Source of the DNA: Oscillospiraceae bacterium
Lineage (GTDB): Bacteria > Bacillota > Clostridia > Oscillospirales > Ruminococcaceae
NCBI GenBank assembly: GCA_018380115.1
Contig: JAGZUF010000003.1
Location: 1-64,000 of the forward strand
Direction: 5' to 3'
DNA: 64,000 bases
The translations under genes and the position numbers were made by a program. The notes beneath the pieces were generated by a model that saw only the letters and a list, made by a program, of their open reading frames with translations, was not told where the DNA came from and made no database searches. How positions within the stretch are numbered: position 1 is the stretch's first letter; the number at the start of each line of letters is the position of its first letter. Of the stretch, positions 7,684-15,565 are shown piece by piece.

Positions 7684-8523
7684 TTATACAAGACTCATGA
7701 ACCATTCTACCGTATGAGGGTCATAATGAGAGAAGAAGAGGCTCTGCGCCGTGTCCAGCGCCTCAATTTGATGCATCTCATCTTCAGAGAGAGAAAAGTC
7801 GAACACATTAAAATTCTCTTTCATGCGTTCTTTTTTTACAGATTTGGGAATGACGGCCACGCCGCTTTGCACGAGGAAGCGCAGAGCCGTCTGTGCGGCA
7901 GTTTTGCCATAATGGCCGCCAATTGTTTTCAATATTTCGTTTGTAAACATGCCGTTTTTTCCTTCTGCAAACGGCCCCCACGATTCTATCTGTATGCCAT
8001 ATTTTTTCATTAAAGCATGTGCAGTTTTCTGCTGCTGAAACACATGCGTTTCTACTTGGTTGACCGCCGGTTTTATTTCGCAGAAATGGAACAGATCCAG
8101 CCACCTGTCCGGATAAAAGTTGCTCACGCCGATGGCACGCGCTTTTCCGGCGCGCACCGCCTCCTCCATGGCGCGGTATGTGCCATAGTAATCGCCGAAA
8201 GGCTGGTGAATCAGCAAAAGATCTACATAATCCGTCTTCAGGTTATTCAGCGAAGCATCTATAGAGGCTCCTGCTTTCTCGTAACCGGCATTGCTAATCC
8301 ACACCTTGGTGGTGAGAAACAGCTCTTGCCTGGGTATGCCGCACTGTGCTATGGCACGCCCTACGGCTTCTTCGTTGTGGTAGGCTTGCGCTGTATCAAT
8401 GGAACGATACCCAATTTCAATAGCCTCTCTCACGCATTGCTCGCATTCCGGCTGTGATATTTGATACACGCCATAGCCCAGCATGGGCATTTTCACTCCA
8501 TTGTTCAGTGTGATATATTCCAC
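7684..8523 (-). CDS. Aldo/keto reductase
   Basis: NADPH-dependent carbonyl reductase of the AKR superfamily, close to the 2,5-diketo-D-gluconate reductase/YvgN type. 279 aa. The catalytic tetrad is visible: Asp and Tyr in SIDTAQAYHNE, Lys in TTKVWIS, and His in LLIHQPF. The C-terminal cofactor loop includes VIPKSVKKERM. Start is GTG at 8523 after AAGGAGG. It is the third gene of a minus-strand operon with a carboxymuconolactone decarboxylase-like gene and the flavodoxin-cupin gene, opposite a LysR regulator. Such sets usually deal with reactive carbonyl, quinone or electrophile stress; the physiological substrate is unknown. Confidence 0.93.
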   Translation of the reverse strand: MEYITLNNGVKMPMLGYGVYQISQPECEQCVREAIEIGYRSIDTAQAYHNEEAVGRAIAQCGIPRQELFLTTKVWISNAGYEKAGASIDASLNNLKTDYVDLLLIHQPFGDYYGTYRAMEEAVRAGKARAIGVSNFYPDRWLDLFHFCEIKPAVNQVETHVFQQQKTAHALMKKYGIQIESWGPFAEGKNGMFTNEILKTIGGHYGKTAAQTALRFLVQSGVAVIPKSVKKERMKENFNVFDFSLSEDEMHQIEALDTAQSLFFSHYDPHTVEWFMSLV

Positions 8524-8539
8524 GGCCTTTTCCTCCTTA

Positions 8540-8869
8540 TTATTGCCCTAAATCTTCATAGGCCTCTTTCGCCATGCGCAGGGCGGCCCACGCCTTAGGC
8601 CAGCCTGCATAAAACGCCAAATGCGTGAGAACTTCTGACATTTCCTGTTCAGAAATTCCATGCCTGCGCGCATTTTGGATATGGAATTTCAATGAATTGT
8701 CTAAAATACCGCTGGCCATCAGCGCAGATACTGTAATGAGGCACCTGTCTCGGGCAGACAATTTATCTTCTCGGGCCCACACCTCGCCGAAAAGCACATC
8801 ATCGTTCAGCTGTGCAAATTTTGGCGCAAAACTCCCCATTTCTGTGCGCCCAGCCGTTATTTTTTCCAT
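8540..8869 (-). CDS. Carboxymuconolactone decarboxylase-family protein
   Basis: 109 aa, the size of a single CMD/AhpD-like domain. The core EDKLSARDRCLITVSALMASG and HIQNARRHGISEQEMSEVL are typical (shown here in pieces). The AhpD CxxC pair is absent, so a peroxidase-reductase role like that of AhpD is unlikely. AAGGAGG lies upstream of ATG 8869. Function in this group is unproven; neighbouring flavodoxin, cupin and aldo/keto reductase genes suggest a shared redox or electrophile response. Confidence 0.88.
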   Translation of the reverse strand: MEKITAGRTEMGSFAPKFAQLNDDVLFGEVWAREDKLSARDRCLITVSALMASGILDNSLKFHIQNARRHGISEQEMSEVLTHLAFYAGWPKAWAALRMAKEAYEDLGQ

Positions 8870-8884
8870 CTAAAAGAGCCTCCT

Positions 8885-9814
8885 TCATTTCAGTTTTTCA
8901 TAGTCTTCATCAGAAACGGGTTCCAGCCATTCGTTGAATGCATCTGCCCCAGGCACTTCTACTGCTAAATGGGCAAACCAGCTGTTTGGAGCGGCGCCAT
9001 GCCAGTGTTTTACATTTGCAGGAATGTTCACCACATCACCGGGATGAAGCTCTCGTGCCGGCTTGCCCCATTCCTGATAATAGCCGCGCCCTGCAGTGAC
9101 GAGCAAAATTTGCCCGCCGCCGTCTTTTGCACAGTGGATATGCCAGTTATTGCGGCAGCCTGGTTCGAATGTGACATTTCCGATGTTTACCTGCTGGGTG
9201 GAAAGCATGTTTAAGTAGCTTTGACCTGCGAAATATTGTGCAAAAGCTTCGTTTTTTTCCCCTGTGGGAAATACACTCAGTTCTTTCATATTTCGTCCTC
9301 CTTTTTTGCTGCGGGCCAGCCAGGCCCGTATTTTGTTTTCAGATTGCTTTATCTGGCCGCCCTGCAGTGCAAGGCCCGGCCTCACATTTGCGCCGGGGCA
9401 CAGGCGCCGGATATCCTGTATGCTGCGGCCAAGGCCGCTGCCTTCGTGTGTGCAAAAGGGCAAAATGGTTTTCCCAGTGAAATCAAAAGCTTCCAGCAGT
9501 GTGAACACCGGCATGGGCATTGTTCCCCAGTAATTGGGATAACCCAGATAGATGGCGTCATACTGTTCCAGCCCTCTCGGATACACAGCCAGCGCAGGGC
9601 GAGCATCACGCTTCTGGTCACATTTTGCCTGTTCGATGCATGTTGAATAATCTTTAGAATAAGCCGTGGCCGGCTCTATCCGAAACAAATCCGCACCTGT
9701 ACAGGCGTGGATGAACTCTGCCGCTGTTTCCGTATTGCCCCTGGCCAGATAACGTATCGCACCGGAGACATAATTTTCTCCGTCTCTTGAAAAATATAAA
9801 ATGGCTGCTTTCAG
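8885..9814 (-). CDS. Flavodoxin-cupin fusion protein (apparent CTG start)
   Basis: One open frame encodes 309 aa. Residues 1 to about 170 are a flavodoxin-like domain beginning MKAAILYFSRDGENYVSG (if the initiator CTG is read as Met), with the YLGYPNYWGTMP and ILPFCTHEGSGLG segments. Residues about 176-309 are a cupin with HIHCAKDG and HPGDVVNIPANVKHW motifs carrying likely metal-ligand histidines. The start is inferred as CTG at 9812-9814 because AAAGGAGG lies 7 bases upstream and the flavodoxin N-terminus begins there; the first canonical in-frame start is TTG at 9688, which would delete the first 42 residues including the FMN-phosphate loop. Within the frame an AAGGAGG at 9297-9303 sits 7 bases before ATG 9287-9289, so the cupin may also be made alone (8885-9289). 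First gene of the operon opposite lysR. Confidence 0.8.
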   Translation of the reverse strand: MKAAILYFSRDGENYVSGAIRYLARGNTETAAEFIHACTGADLFRIEPATAYSKDYSTCIEQAKCDQKRDARPALAVYPRGLEQYDAIYLGYPNYWGTMPMPVFTLLEAFDFTGKTILPFCTHEGSGLGRSIQDIRRLCPGANVRPGLALQGGQIKQSENKIRAWLARSKKGGRNMKELSVFPTGEKNEAFAQYFAGQSYLNMLSTQQVNIGNVTFEPGCRNNWHIHCAKDGGGQILLVTAGRGYYQEWGKPARELHPGDVVNIPANVKHWHGAAPNSWFAHLAVEVPGADAFNEWLEPVSDEDYEKLK

Positions 9815-9862
9815 TGCGGTGCCTCCTTTCTGCTTTCCAATTTCATTATAATATCTGTGCGC

Positions 9863-9891
9863 TTGACACGGAATTTCCGCCTGATTAAAAT
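9863..9891 (+). promoter_or_regulatory. Promoter of the lysR gene in the divergent intergenic region
   Basis: TTGACA at 9863-9868 and TAAAAT at 9886-9891, 17 bp apart. Facing it on the minus strand is TATAAT (9845-9850) with no good -35 box (TTCCGT at 17 bp), which suits an activator-dependent promoter for the flavodoxin-cupin operon. The LysR protein probably binds between them. Confidence 0.75.
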
Positions 9892-9944
9892 AGTATTTAC
9901 TACTGGTTTAAACAAAAGCTGAATGGCAGGAGGAGGCCGGCCTG

Positions 9945-10859
9945 ATGTACAATGCCCTTTTAAAGACCTTTATCACTGCAGCAGACTGCGGCAGCATGAA
10001 CCGTGCCGCACAAAACTTGTATCTTACCCCCACGGCTGTGATGAAACAGCTTGATCTTCTGGAAAAGCACCTTGGCTTAAAACTGTTCGTGCGGTCCAAT
10101 CATGGCCTGTGCCTGACAGAATGCGGACAGTCTGTTTACAAAGATGCAAAATATATGATTCGTTATTCGCAGCAGGCGCTGGCCCGTGCACGTGAAATAG
10201 CAGGAAGGCAGTGTTGTGTTATCCGCGTGGGCACTTCCATGCTGAATCCATGTAAGGCGTTTATGGATATCTGGTATCGTTTGAGTGATTATTTCCCCCA
10301 ATTTAAAATACAGATCATTCCCTTTGAAGATGACCATAACGGCATTCTTTCGGTGATTGAAAAAATAGGCAGGGAATTTGATTTTATCGTTGGGGTATGT
10401 AATTCTCAGCAATGGCTGGACCGATGCCGCATGTACCCGCTTGGCAGTTATAGAAAATGTGTTGCTGTGCCGGTTGGCCACCGGCTGGCCGGAAAAAGAA
10501 AACTGAGCATTCAAGATTTGTATGGCGAGACGCTGATGATGGTGAAAAGGGGGGATTCCCCCCTCAATGACGCACTTCGGGATGATTTGGAGCAAAACCA
10601 CCCGGAAATCCATATCGAGGACACTTCACATTTTTATGACATTGAGGTGTTCAACCGCTGTGAGCAACAGGGAAATGTTCTTTTAAACCTCGAATGCTGG
10701 AAAGATGTTCACCCCTCGCTTGTCACGCTTCCGGTGGAGTGGGAATACAGCATCCCCTACGGCCTTCTGTATTCTCTTTCTGCGGGCCCTGAAATATTGA
10801 AATTTGTAGAAGCCGTACAGGGCTTTGCCGAAAAAGAGAAACAGCCCTTACAGCCGTGA
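9945..10859 (+). CDS. LysR-family transcriptional regulator
   Basis: 304 aa. An N-terminal winged helix-turn-helix occupies about residues 1-60 (FITAADCGSMNRAAQNLYLT, then TAVMKQLDLLEKHLGLKLF). An effector-binding substrate domain follows (VIRVGTSML... to the end). AGGAGGAGG precedes ATG 9945. It is transcribed away from the flavodoxin-cupin, CMD and aldo/keto reductase operon, the classic arrangement for a LysR activator of the neighbouring genes. The inducer is unknown. Confidence 0.94.
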   Translation: MYNALLKTFITAADCGSMNRAAQNLYLTPTAVMKQLDLLEKHLGLKLFVRSNHGLCLTECGQSVYKDAKYMIRYSQQALARAREIAGRQCCVIRVGTSMLNPCKAFMDIWYRLSDYFPQFKIQIIPFEDDHNGILSVIEKIGREFDFIVGVCNSQQWLDRCRMYPLGSYRKCVAVPVGHRLAGKRKLSIQDLYGETLMMVKRGDSPLNDALRDDLEQNHPEIHIEDTSHFYDIEVFNRCEQQGNVLLNLECWKDVHPSLVTLPVEWEYSIPYGLLYSLSAGPEILKFVEAVQGFAEKEKQPLQP

Positions 10860-10950
10860 TGAAAAGTCGGGCCGGCGCCTTTTTTATTTTGTTACTTTGC
10901 CCTAATAGAAAAGCATTTTTTCATAAAAAAGCAGAAATTTTGATTCGAAA

Positions 10951-10980
10951 TTGACTTATATTTCCAAAATGTGGTATGAT
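10951..10980 (+). promoter_or_regulatory. Promoter for symporter leader
   Basis: TTGACT at 10951-10956 and TATGAT at 10975-10980 with an 18-bp spacer and a TG two bases ahead of the -10 box (extended -10). Transcription should begin near 10987, about 220 bases before the symporter start. Confidence 0.75.
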
Positions 10981-11010
10981 ATTATTAAAGTGATATGCTT
11001 TTTATATGGC

Positions 11011-11119
11011 TGGTAAAGGAAGGCTGCTCACAGAGGGACAAGGTCTTGTGTTAGAATGTTTTTTCGTGTACGGCGCTTTGGCGCCAGCCTTTTACCGTCC
11101 GAGATGCCGGGCGGTTTTT
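11011..11119 (+). promoter_or_regulatory. Structured 5' leader with terminator, riboswitch-like, class not recognised
   Basis: A closing stem can form between GGTAAAGGAAGGCTG (11012-11026) and CAGCCTTTTACC (11085-11096), with a small bulge. It encloses a hairpin ACAAG/CTTGT near 11038-11049 and GGCGC/GCGCC near 11072-11085. Immediately after, CCGTCC (11095-11100) pairs with GGGCGG (11109-11114) followed by TTTTTATTTTTA: an intrinsic terminator whose 5' arm shares bases with the closing stem. A further hairpin (11150-11175) precedes the ribosome binding site. It fits none of the riboswitch consensus sequences I know (TPP, SAM-I, glycine, lysine, purine, cyclic-di-GMP, Mn, guanidine-I). Confidence 0.5.
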
Positions 11120-11205
11120 ATTTTTACTTTTTAGGGGGAATATGGTTGAGCCGCCTCCGGTGCCGGAGGGGCTGAGCATAGAATAAAACAGAGGAGGCGG
11201 GGCTT

Positions 11206-12645
11206 GTGGCCGAATTGACGAACCTGGATCTCATCATCATTGCCATGTATCTGCTGGTTATGCTGGGGGTTGGGGTATGGTTTGTAAAACGTATCAAAAA
11301 CACCGATGATTACTATGTAGCGGGCAGAACACTGGGGCCCATCGTGCTTACCGCCACTGTCTGCGCCACGATTATCGGCGGCAGCGCCATGATGGGCCGG
11401 GCCGGAATTGCATACACTACAGGTTTTAAGGCAATCGCTACCGCGGTTCCTTATATGCTGGGGATGTTCATTTTTTCCGCTTATGCAGGCAGAATCCAGC
11501 AGACGGGGGAGAAGTACCATATCGAATCCATTCCCGGCCTGTTCGAATACCGGTTTGGAAAAACGGCAAAATGCCTTCTTTCTGTAATGGTGGCCTTTTC
11601 CATGATGGGCACTGTAGCCGCACAGGTAACAGCAACTGCTACCATTATCAAATTGCTTGGCGGGCAGGTAGGTATCAGTTATGAGATGGGCGCACTCATT
11701 GCAACGCTCATTTTCCTCATCTACACGGCGGCATCCGGGCTGTTCGGCGTGGTATATACAGACGTTGTCCAGTTTTTTATGCTTATTATATTCGTATATC
11801 TGATGATTCCCACGGCCAGCCTTGCAGAACTGGGCGGATTCAGCGCTTTCTGGACTGGTTTGGACAAAAGCTATATTACCCCGTATATCAACGGTGAGAT
11901 ACTGGGTGATATTGTAACGTATCTTGTGTTTACAATGGCCGGCGCTGAAATGTGGCAGCGAGCCTTTGCGGCAAAAAATAAAAAGGCGGCAAAACGCGGT
12001 ATGTTCTGGGGCACGGCCGTGTATGGCGTTACCATTGTACTATTGTTCTTCATGGGCCTGGCGGCACAGCAGCTTCTTCCAAATGTGGTGGATGAGTTCG
12101 GTACTGCTGACGCTGTGATCCCTGCGCTGGCCATCAAAATTCTGCCACCCGGCTTGACGGGTCTTGCTTTGGCCGGTATTCTGTCTGTTATGATGAGCAC
12201 GGCAGACAGCTACCTTTTGGTTTCCGTTCAGACAGTGGTGAGCGACTTGGGAAAAACCTTTGATGCGAAAATGACACAGAAACACGAGATATTGTTTTCA
12301 CGCATTGCCTCTGCTGTGCTTGCCTTGGGCGCACTTGCTATTGCCCTTTATATTAAAAGCGCCTATGACGTGCTGATGTTTGCCTGGGCGTTTTATGCGG
12401 CAGCGGCCGGTTTGCCTGCGCTTGCCGCATTATACTGGAAAAAAGCCACGAATGCTGGCATCATTGCCGGCATGGTGGGCGGCTTTGCTGTCACGGTAGC
12501 TTGGAAACTGCTGGGCCAGCCTTTTGGCCTAGGAGCAACGGTGCCTGGTGCTGTGGTTTGCGGCGTCCTGCTGGTTGCCGTAAGCCTTGCCACTTATAAA
12601 AAGCATCCGTCTGTGATGATAGAAGTAGGCGGGAAGGGCGCATAG
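11206..12645 (+). CDS. Sodium:solute symporter family transporter
   Basis: 479 aa integral membrane protein of the SSS family (about 13 hydrophobic segments). The start of the family pattern is visible: DLIIIAMYLLVMLGVGVWF, then DDYYVAGRTLGP and the sodium-site region of TM1. ILSVMMSTADSYLL near residue 330 is the typical TM8 sodium-site block. Start is GTG at 11206 after GAGGAGG. The substrate cannot be assigned; the subgroup resembles pantothenate/proline/organic-anion symporters. It is a single-gene unit behind a structured leader, so its expression probably responds to a small molecule or ion. Confidence 0.9.
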   Translation: MAELTNLDLIIIAMYLLVMLGVGVWFVKRIKNTDDYYVAGRTLGPIVLTATVCATIIGGSAMMGRAGIAYTTGFKAIATAVPYMLGMFIFSAYAGRIQQTGEKYHIESIPGLFEYRFGKTAKCLLSVMVAFSMMGTVAAQVTATATIIKLLGGQVGISYEMGALIATLIFLIYTAASGLFGVVYTDVVQFFMLIIFVYLMIPTASLAELGGFSAFWTGLDKSYITPYINGEILGDIVTYLVFTMAGAEMWQRAFAAKNKKAAKRGMFWGTAVYGVTIVLLFFMGLAAQQLLPNVVDEFGTADAVIPALAIKILPPGLTGLALAGILSVMMSTADSYLLVSVQTVVSDLGKTFDAKMTQKHEILFSRIASAVLALGALAIALYIKSAYDVLMFAWAFYAAAAGLPALAALYWKKATNAGIIAGMVGGFAVTVAWKLLGQPFGLGATVPGAVVCGVLLVAVSLATYKKHPSVMIEVGGKGA

Positions 12646-12667
12646 GGGCTCATTGCCTTCTTTTTTC

Positions 12668-13636
12668 TTAATATAAACTAAGGCTGTTCTGCGAAATATA
12701 AAAAGGCCCTGCTTGGAAGTTACCGCGCCTTTTTTGGACGGAAAACTTCTGCAGGGCTTTTCTATATTGGAAAATTGTGCACATTTTCAAATTTTGGCGA
12801 GCATGAGTGCTATCGCACCTGATAAAAAAAACAGCCGCAAAGAAAAGCAGAATAAAGATAAGGCCCACCGGCGCCTTTTCTGCCTCTTTTGCCATCTGTG
12901 CTTCCGAATCCCAGTAAAGAGTCACTCTATCTCCAATTTTGTAGGGCTTGCGGGCATAAAAGCTTATCTCCTTCACAGTGTGTTCTGCCCCGTCCTTTTC
13001 ATATTCAAATATTGGAGAATACGCTGAGTACTTTCCGCTGCGCCGGTAGATATATCCCGTACAGACAGCAGGAATGCATTGATAATGGCCTTTTTTATGC
13101 CTTATGTGGAACAGATGCCATTTTTTGAGTAGTTTCCCTGCCGTATACAAGAGAAGGCATGCCAGAGCAATGGATGCCAGCGGGCCTAGCATGCCCTCCC
13201 ATAAAGACGTGTTTTCAACGGCCTGTGCCACGGCATACGATATCCCCGCCAGAATAAGAAGCAGGCCGCCCAAACCACCCAAGCCCTTTGCTGTGCCTTT
13301 GTCATCCACTGCAATGAAAGAGATATCCTCTGTTTGCGGACAAAACCAAACTGTTAAAAGGCTTCCTGTGACAGGCAGTTCTTCATGGCTGTCCTTCGGC
13401 ATAATAAAGCTTTGCTCCTTTTGATAGCTCCTTCCTTCACACGAGAAACGGATGGTATATATACCGTATTGCTCATATACATTTTTCTCTTTCGTCTCTA
13501 TGTTTTGCACACCGGAAGATATTACTTGTGCTGTTAGCTGTCGGTATGCGTTTGGGTTACGTGGCTTTCTCCATTTCCATAAGCTAGAAGAAAAACAAAT
13601 CAGTGAGAGGACTAGGCAGGAAATAGCAATCAGCAT
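12668..13636 (-). CDS. DUF3592-like membrane protein
   Basis: 322 aa. It has an N-terminal membrane segment (residues 2-20), a beta-rich domain (about 30-110: VISSGVQNIETKE... to TVWFCPQTEDI), two central membrane segments (about 118-170), a second similar beta-rich domain (about 190-260, ending GDRVTLYWDSE), and a final membrane segment (about 272-285). Two copies of a domain ending in a GxxVxVxYxPxxP-like strand is the layout of DUF3592 proteins; function unknown. AAAAGGAG precedes ATG 13636. The last 35 codons fall within a long imperfect palindrome (12696-12767). Confidence 0.7.
   Translation of the reverse strand: MLIAISCLVLSLICFSSSLWKWRKPRNPNAYRQLTAQVISSGVQNIETKEKNVYEQYGIYTIRFSCEGRSYQKEQSFIMPKDSHEELPVTGSLLTVWFCPQTEDISFIAVDDKGTAKGLGGLGGLLLILAGISYAVAQAVENTSLWEGMLGPLASIALACLLLYTAGKLLKKWHLFHIRHKKGHYQCIPAVCTGYIYRRSGKYSAYSPIFEYEKDGAEHTVKEISFYARKPYKIGDRVTLYWDSEAQMAKEAEKAPVGLIFILLFFAAVFFIRCDSTHARQNLKMCTIFQYRKALQKFSVQKRRGNFQAGPFYISQNSLSLY
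12696..12767. repeat. Long imperfect palindrome inside the 3' end of the DUF3592-like gene
   Basis: Arms 12696-12721 and 12744-12767 pair over about 22 positions: GAAGTT/AACTTC, GCCCTGC/GCAGGGC, then an AT-rich base (ATATAAAAA with TTTTCTATAT). The loop contains CC-TTTTTT-GG. T runs exist in both directions, so it could act as a terminator for the two converging genes or be a small mobile palindrome. Confidence 0.65.
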
Positions 13637-13776
13637 ACCGCTTACTTCTCCTTTTTCTTTTTATTTATGTCCGTTTCATTATAGCACACCTATACACCCC
13701 CGTAGATTATGAACTTATCATTTTGCATGCTTTAGGTGATTTCGTGCGCTTTTCTCTGCCGGTAGGCCTCCGCATG

Positions 13777-13805
13777 TTGACTTTATGTCTTTCAGCCATT
13801 ATAAT
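13777..13805 (+). promoter_or_regulatory. Sigma-A promoter for tgt
   Basis: TTGACT at 13777-13782 and a perfect TATAAT at 13800-13805, exactly 17 bp apart. Predicted start near 13812. Confidence 0.85.
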
Positions 13806-13825
13806 ATTACTGAAATATTGTAGAA

Positions 13826-13865
13826 AGCGGTGCAGGGGAACTGTTCCCGGCACCGCTCGTTTTTT
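13826..13865 (+). terminator. Intrinsic terminator in the tgt leader (putative attenuator)
   Basis: AGCGGTGC (13826-13833) pairs with GCACCGCT (13850-13857), with a GGGGAA/TTCCC inner stem and TTTTTT at 13860-13865. It lies between the promoter and the tgt start, so it either attenuates tgt or ends a roughly 55-base RNA. No preQ1-riboswitch consensus is seen. Confidence 0.75.
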
Positions 13866-13907
13866 GAAGACATAACAGTTTGATGTCATGGCAAAAGGGT
13901 GAACGAA

Positions 13908-15038
13908 ATGTACCGTCTGATAAAAACCGAAGGCAAAGCAAGGCGCGCAAGTTTTGAAACCGTGCATGGCACGGTGCAGACGCCCGCCTTCATGAATGTG
14001 GCAACGGCAGGCGCCATCAAAGGCGGCCTGTCCGCATTTGATTTGAAGGCCAACCATTGTCAGGTGATGTTGTGCAACACCTATCATCTGCATTTGAGGC
14101 CGGGCGATGAAAATGTGGCCAAACTGGGCGGCCTGCACCGCTTTACCAGATGGGACGGGCCTATCCTTACCGATTCCGGCGGGTTTCAGGTGTTCAGCCT
14201 GTCTAAGCTGCGGAAAATCACAGAGGAAGGGGTCACCTTTGCCTCTCATTTGGATGGTCATCGCATTTTTATGGGCCCGGAGGAAAGCATGCGCATTCAG
14301 GCCAACCTTGGCAGCACGATTGCCATGGCCTTTGACGAATGCATGGAAAACCCGGCTGAATATCATTATGCAAAAAATTCCTGCGAGCGCACCGTGCGCT
14401 GGCTTGCGCGCTGCAAGGCAGCGCTTGCCCGCCTCAAGCAGGAGGGGGCCGCGGTGAACCCGCAGCAAATGCTGTTCGGCATCAACCAAGGCTGCTGTTA
14501 CGACGATTTACGTATTGAGCATATGAAACAGATACGGGAGCTGGATTTGGACGGTTACGCCATCGGGGGCCTGGCGGTAGGCGAGCCAAAAGAAGAGATG
14601 TACCGTGTAATCAGCGTGGTAGAAGAATATATGCCCAAAGATAAGATACGGTATCTGATGGGTGTTGGCACGCCGGGGAATATTCTTGAGGCTGTGCACC
14701 GCGGTGTGGACCTGTTCGATTGCGTGATGCCGAGCCGTAATGCGCGCCATGGCCATCTTTTTACCTGGAAAGGCATCGTCAATATTAAAAATGCCAAATA
14801 TGAACTGGACGAAAGCCCTCTGGATGATGCCTGCGGCTGTGAATGCTGCCGGAATTTCTCTAAGGCATACCTCCGCCATCTGTTCAAAGCAGACGAGATG
14901 CTTGGCATGCGCCTTGCCGTGATGCATAACCTGTATTTTTACAACACTTTAATGGAAAAAATACGCGCTGCACTGGACGAAGGCCGCTTTGAGGCGTTTT
15001 ACAAGCAATATGTGCAGCTGCTGGATACCCGCATATGA
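13908..15038 (+). CDS. tgt: tRNA-guanine transglycosylase
   Basis: Exchanges G34 for preQ1 in GUN-anticodon tRNAs. 376 aa. Key parts: LTDSGGFQVFSL (nucleophile region and substrate pocket), GINQGCCYDDLR, DCVMPSRNARHG (catalytic Asp), and a zinc site in CGCECCRNFSKAYLRHLF plus a downstream His. ATG at 13908 follows AAAAGGG by 8 bases; a GTG at 13899 would add three residues but overlaps that site. yajC follows from its own promoter. queA, the next enzyme of the pathway, is at 6.6 kb. Confidence 0.97.
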   Translation: MYRLIKTEGKARRASFETVHGTVQTPAFMNVATAGAIKGGLSAFDLKANHCQVMLCNTYHLHLRPGDENVAKLGGLHRFTRWDGPILTDSGGFQVFSLSKLRKITEEGVTFASHLDGHRIFMGPEESMRIQANLGSTIAMAFDECMENPAEYHYAKNSCERTVRWLARCKAALARLKQEGAAVNPQQMLFGINQGCCYDDLRIEHMKQIRELDLDGYAIGGLAVGEPKEEMYRVISVVEEYMPKDKIRYLMGVGTPGNILEAVHRGVDLFDCVMPSRNARHGHLFTWKGIVNIKNAKYELDESPLDDACGCECCRNFSKAYLRHLFKADEMLGMRLAVMHNLYFYNTLMEKIRAALDEGRFEAFYKQYVQLLDTRI

Positions 15039-15062
15039 AATGCAAAATTTCTGAAAAGCCCC

Positions 15063-15091
15063 TTGAAAGAACCGCGTATTTTCGGTATACT
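15063..15091 (+). promoter_or_regulatory. Sigma-A promoter for yajC
   Basis: TTGAAA at 15063-15068 and TATACT at 15086-15091, spacer 17 bp. It lies just after the tgt stop codon. Confidence 0.8.
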
Positions 15092-15133
15092 GTATCATGA
15101 CGTTCAAATCTTGATAGGAGGAATCGTTTTACT

Positions 15134-15442
15134 ATGGAGTCTAGCGCAATGTCTACCTTAACCATGCTTATTCCTTTGCTTGGTGTATTTGTTATTATGT
15201 ATTTCCTCATTATCCGCCCTCAGAACAAGAAGGAAAAGCAGGCTGCGGCCATGCGTAATTCCATCGAGGTTGGTGACGGCGTCACCACGATCGGCGGCAT
15301 CGTGGGCCGTGTGGCCAGCATCAAAGAGGATACTTTCGTACTCGAGACAGGTTCGGACCGCGTCAAAATGCGTTTCAAACGCTGGGCAATTCAGGAAGTG
15401 GAAAAGCTGCAGTTGGATAATGCAGGCGAAAAGGAAGCCTGA
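15134..15442 (+). CDS. yajC: Preprotein translocase subunit YajC
   Basis: 102 aa. A single membrane helix lies near residues 10-26 (MLIPLLGVFVIMYFLIIRPQ), followed by the family hallmark RPQNKKEKQ and the VGDGVTTIGGIVGRV segment of the cytosolic domain. YajC binds SecDF; a single-chain secDF gene is in this window at 24.4 kb. TAGGAGGA precedes ATG 15134. Its tgt-yajC order is common in bacteria. A 10-bp terminator hairpin follows. Confidence 0.95.
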   Translation: MESSAMSTLTMLIPLLGVFVIMYFLIIRPQNKKEKQAAAMRNSIEVGDGVTTIGGIVGRVASIKEDTFVLETGSDRVKMRFKRWAIQEVEKLQLDNAGEKEA

Positions 15443-15487
15443 TCTTTTTCGCAAGGCCTGCACAAAGAAAAAACAAACAAAAAAATG

Positions 15488-15519
15488 CCTGCCTTTCAAA
15501 AGAGAGGCAGGTGTTTTTG
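15488..15519 (+). terminator. Intrinsic terminator after yajC
   Basis: CCTGCCTTTC pairs with GAGAGGCAGG around a short A-rich loop, followed by GTTTTTGC. Confidence 0.85.
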
Positions 15520-15565
15520 CACTCAACAGTCCTGGCATCTGCCATTTTTCATTCATAAACCAGCG

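Noticed and set aside
13806..13907. preQ1 riboswitch upstream of tgt
   Set aside because: No preQ1-I-like core with an A-rich tail or other known consensus could be read; the only structure is a GC-rich terminator.
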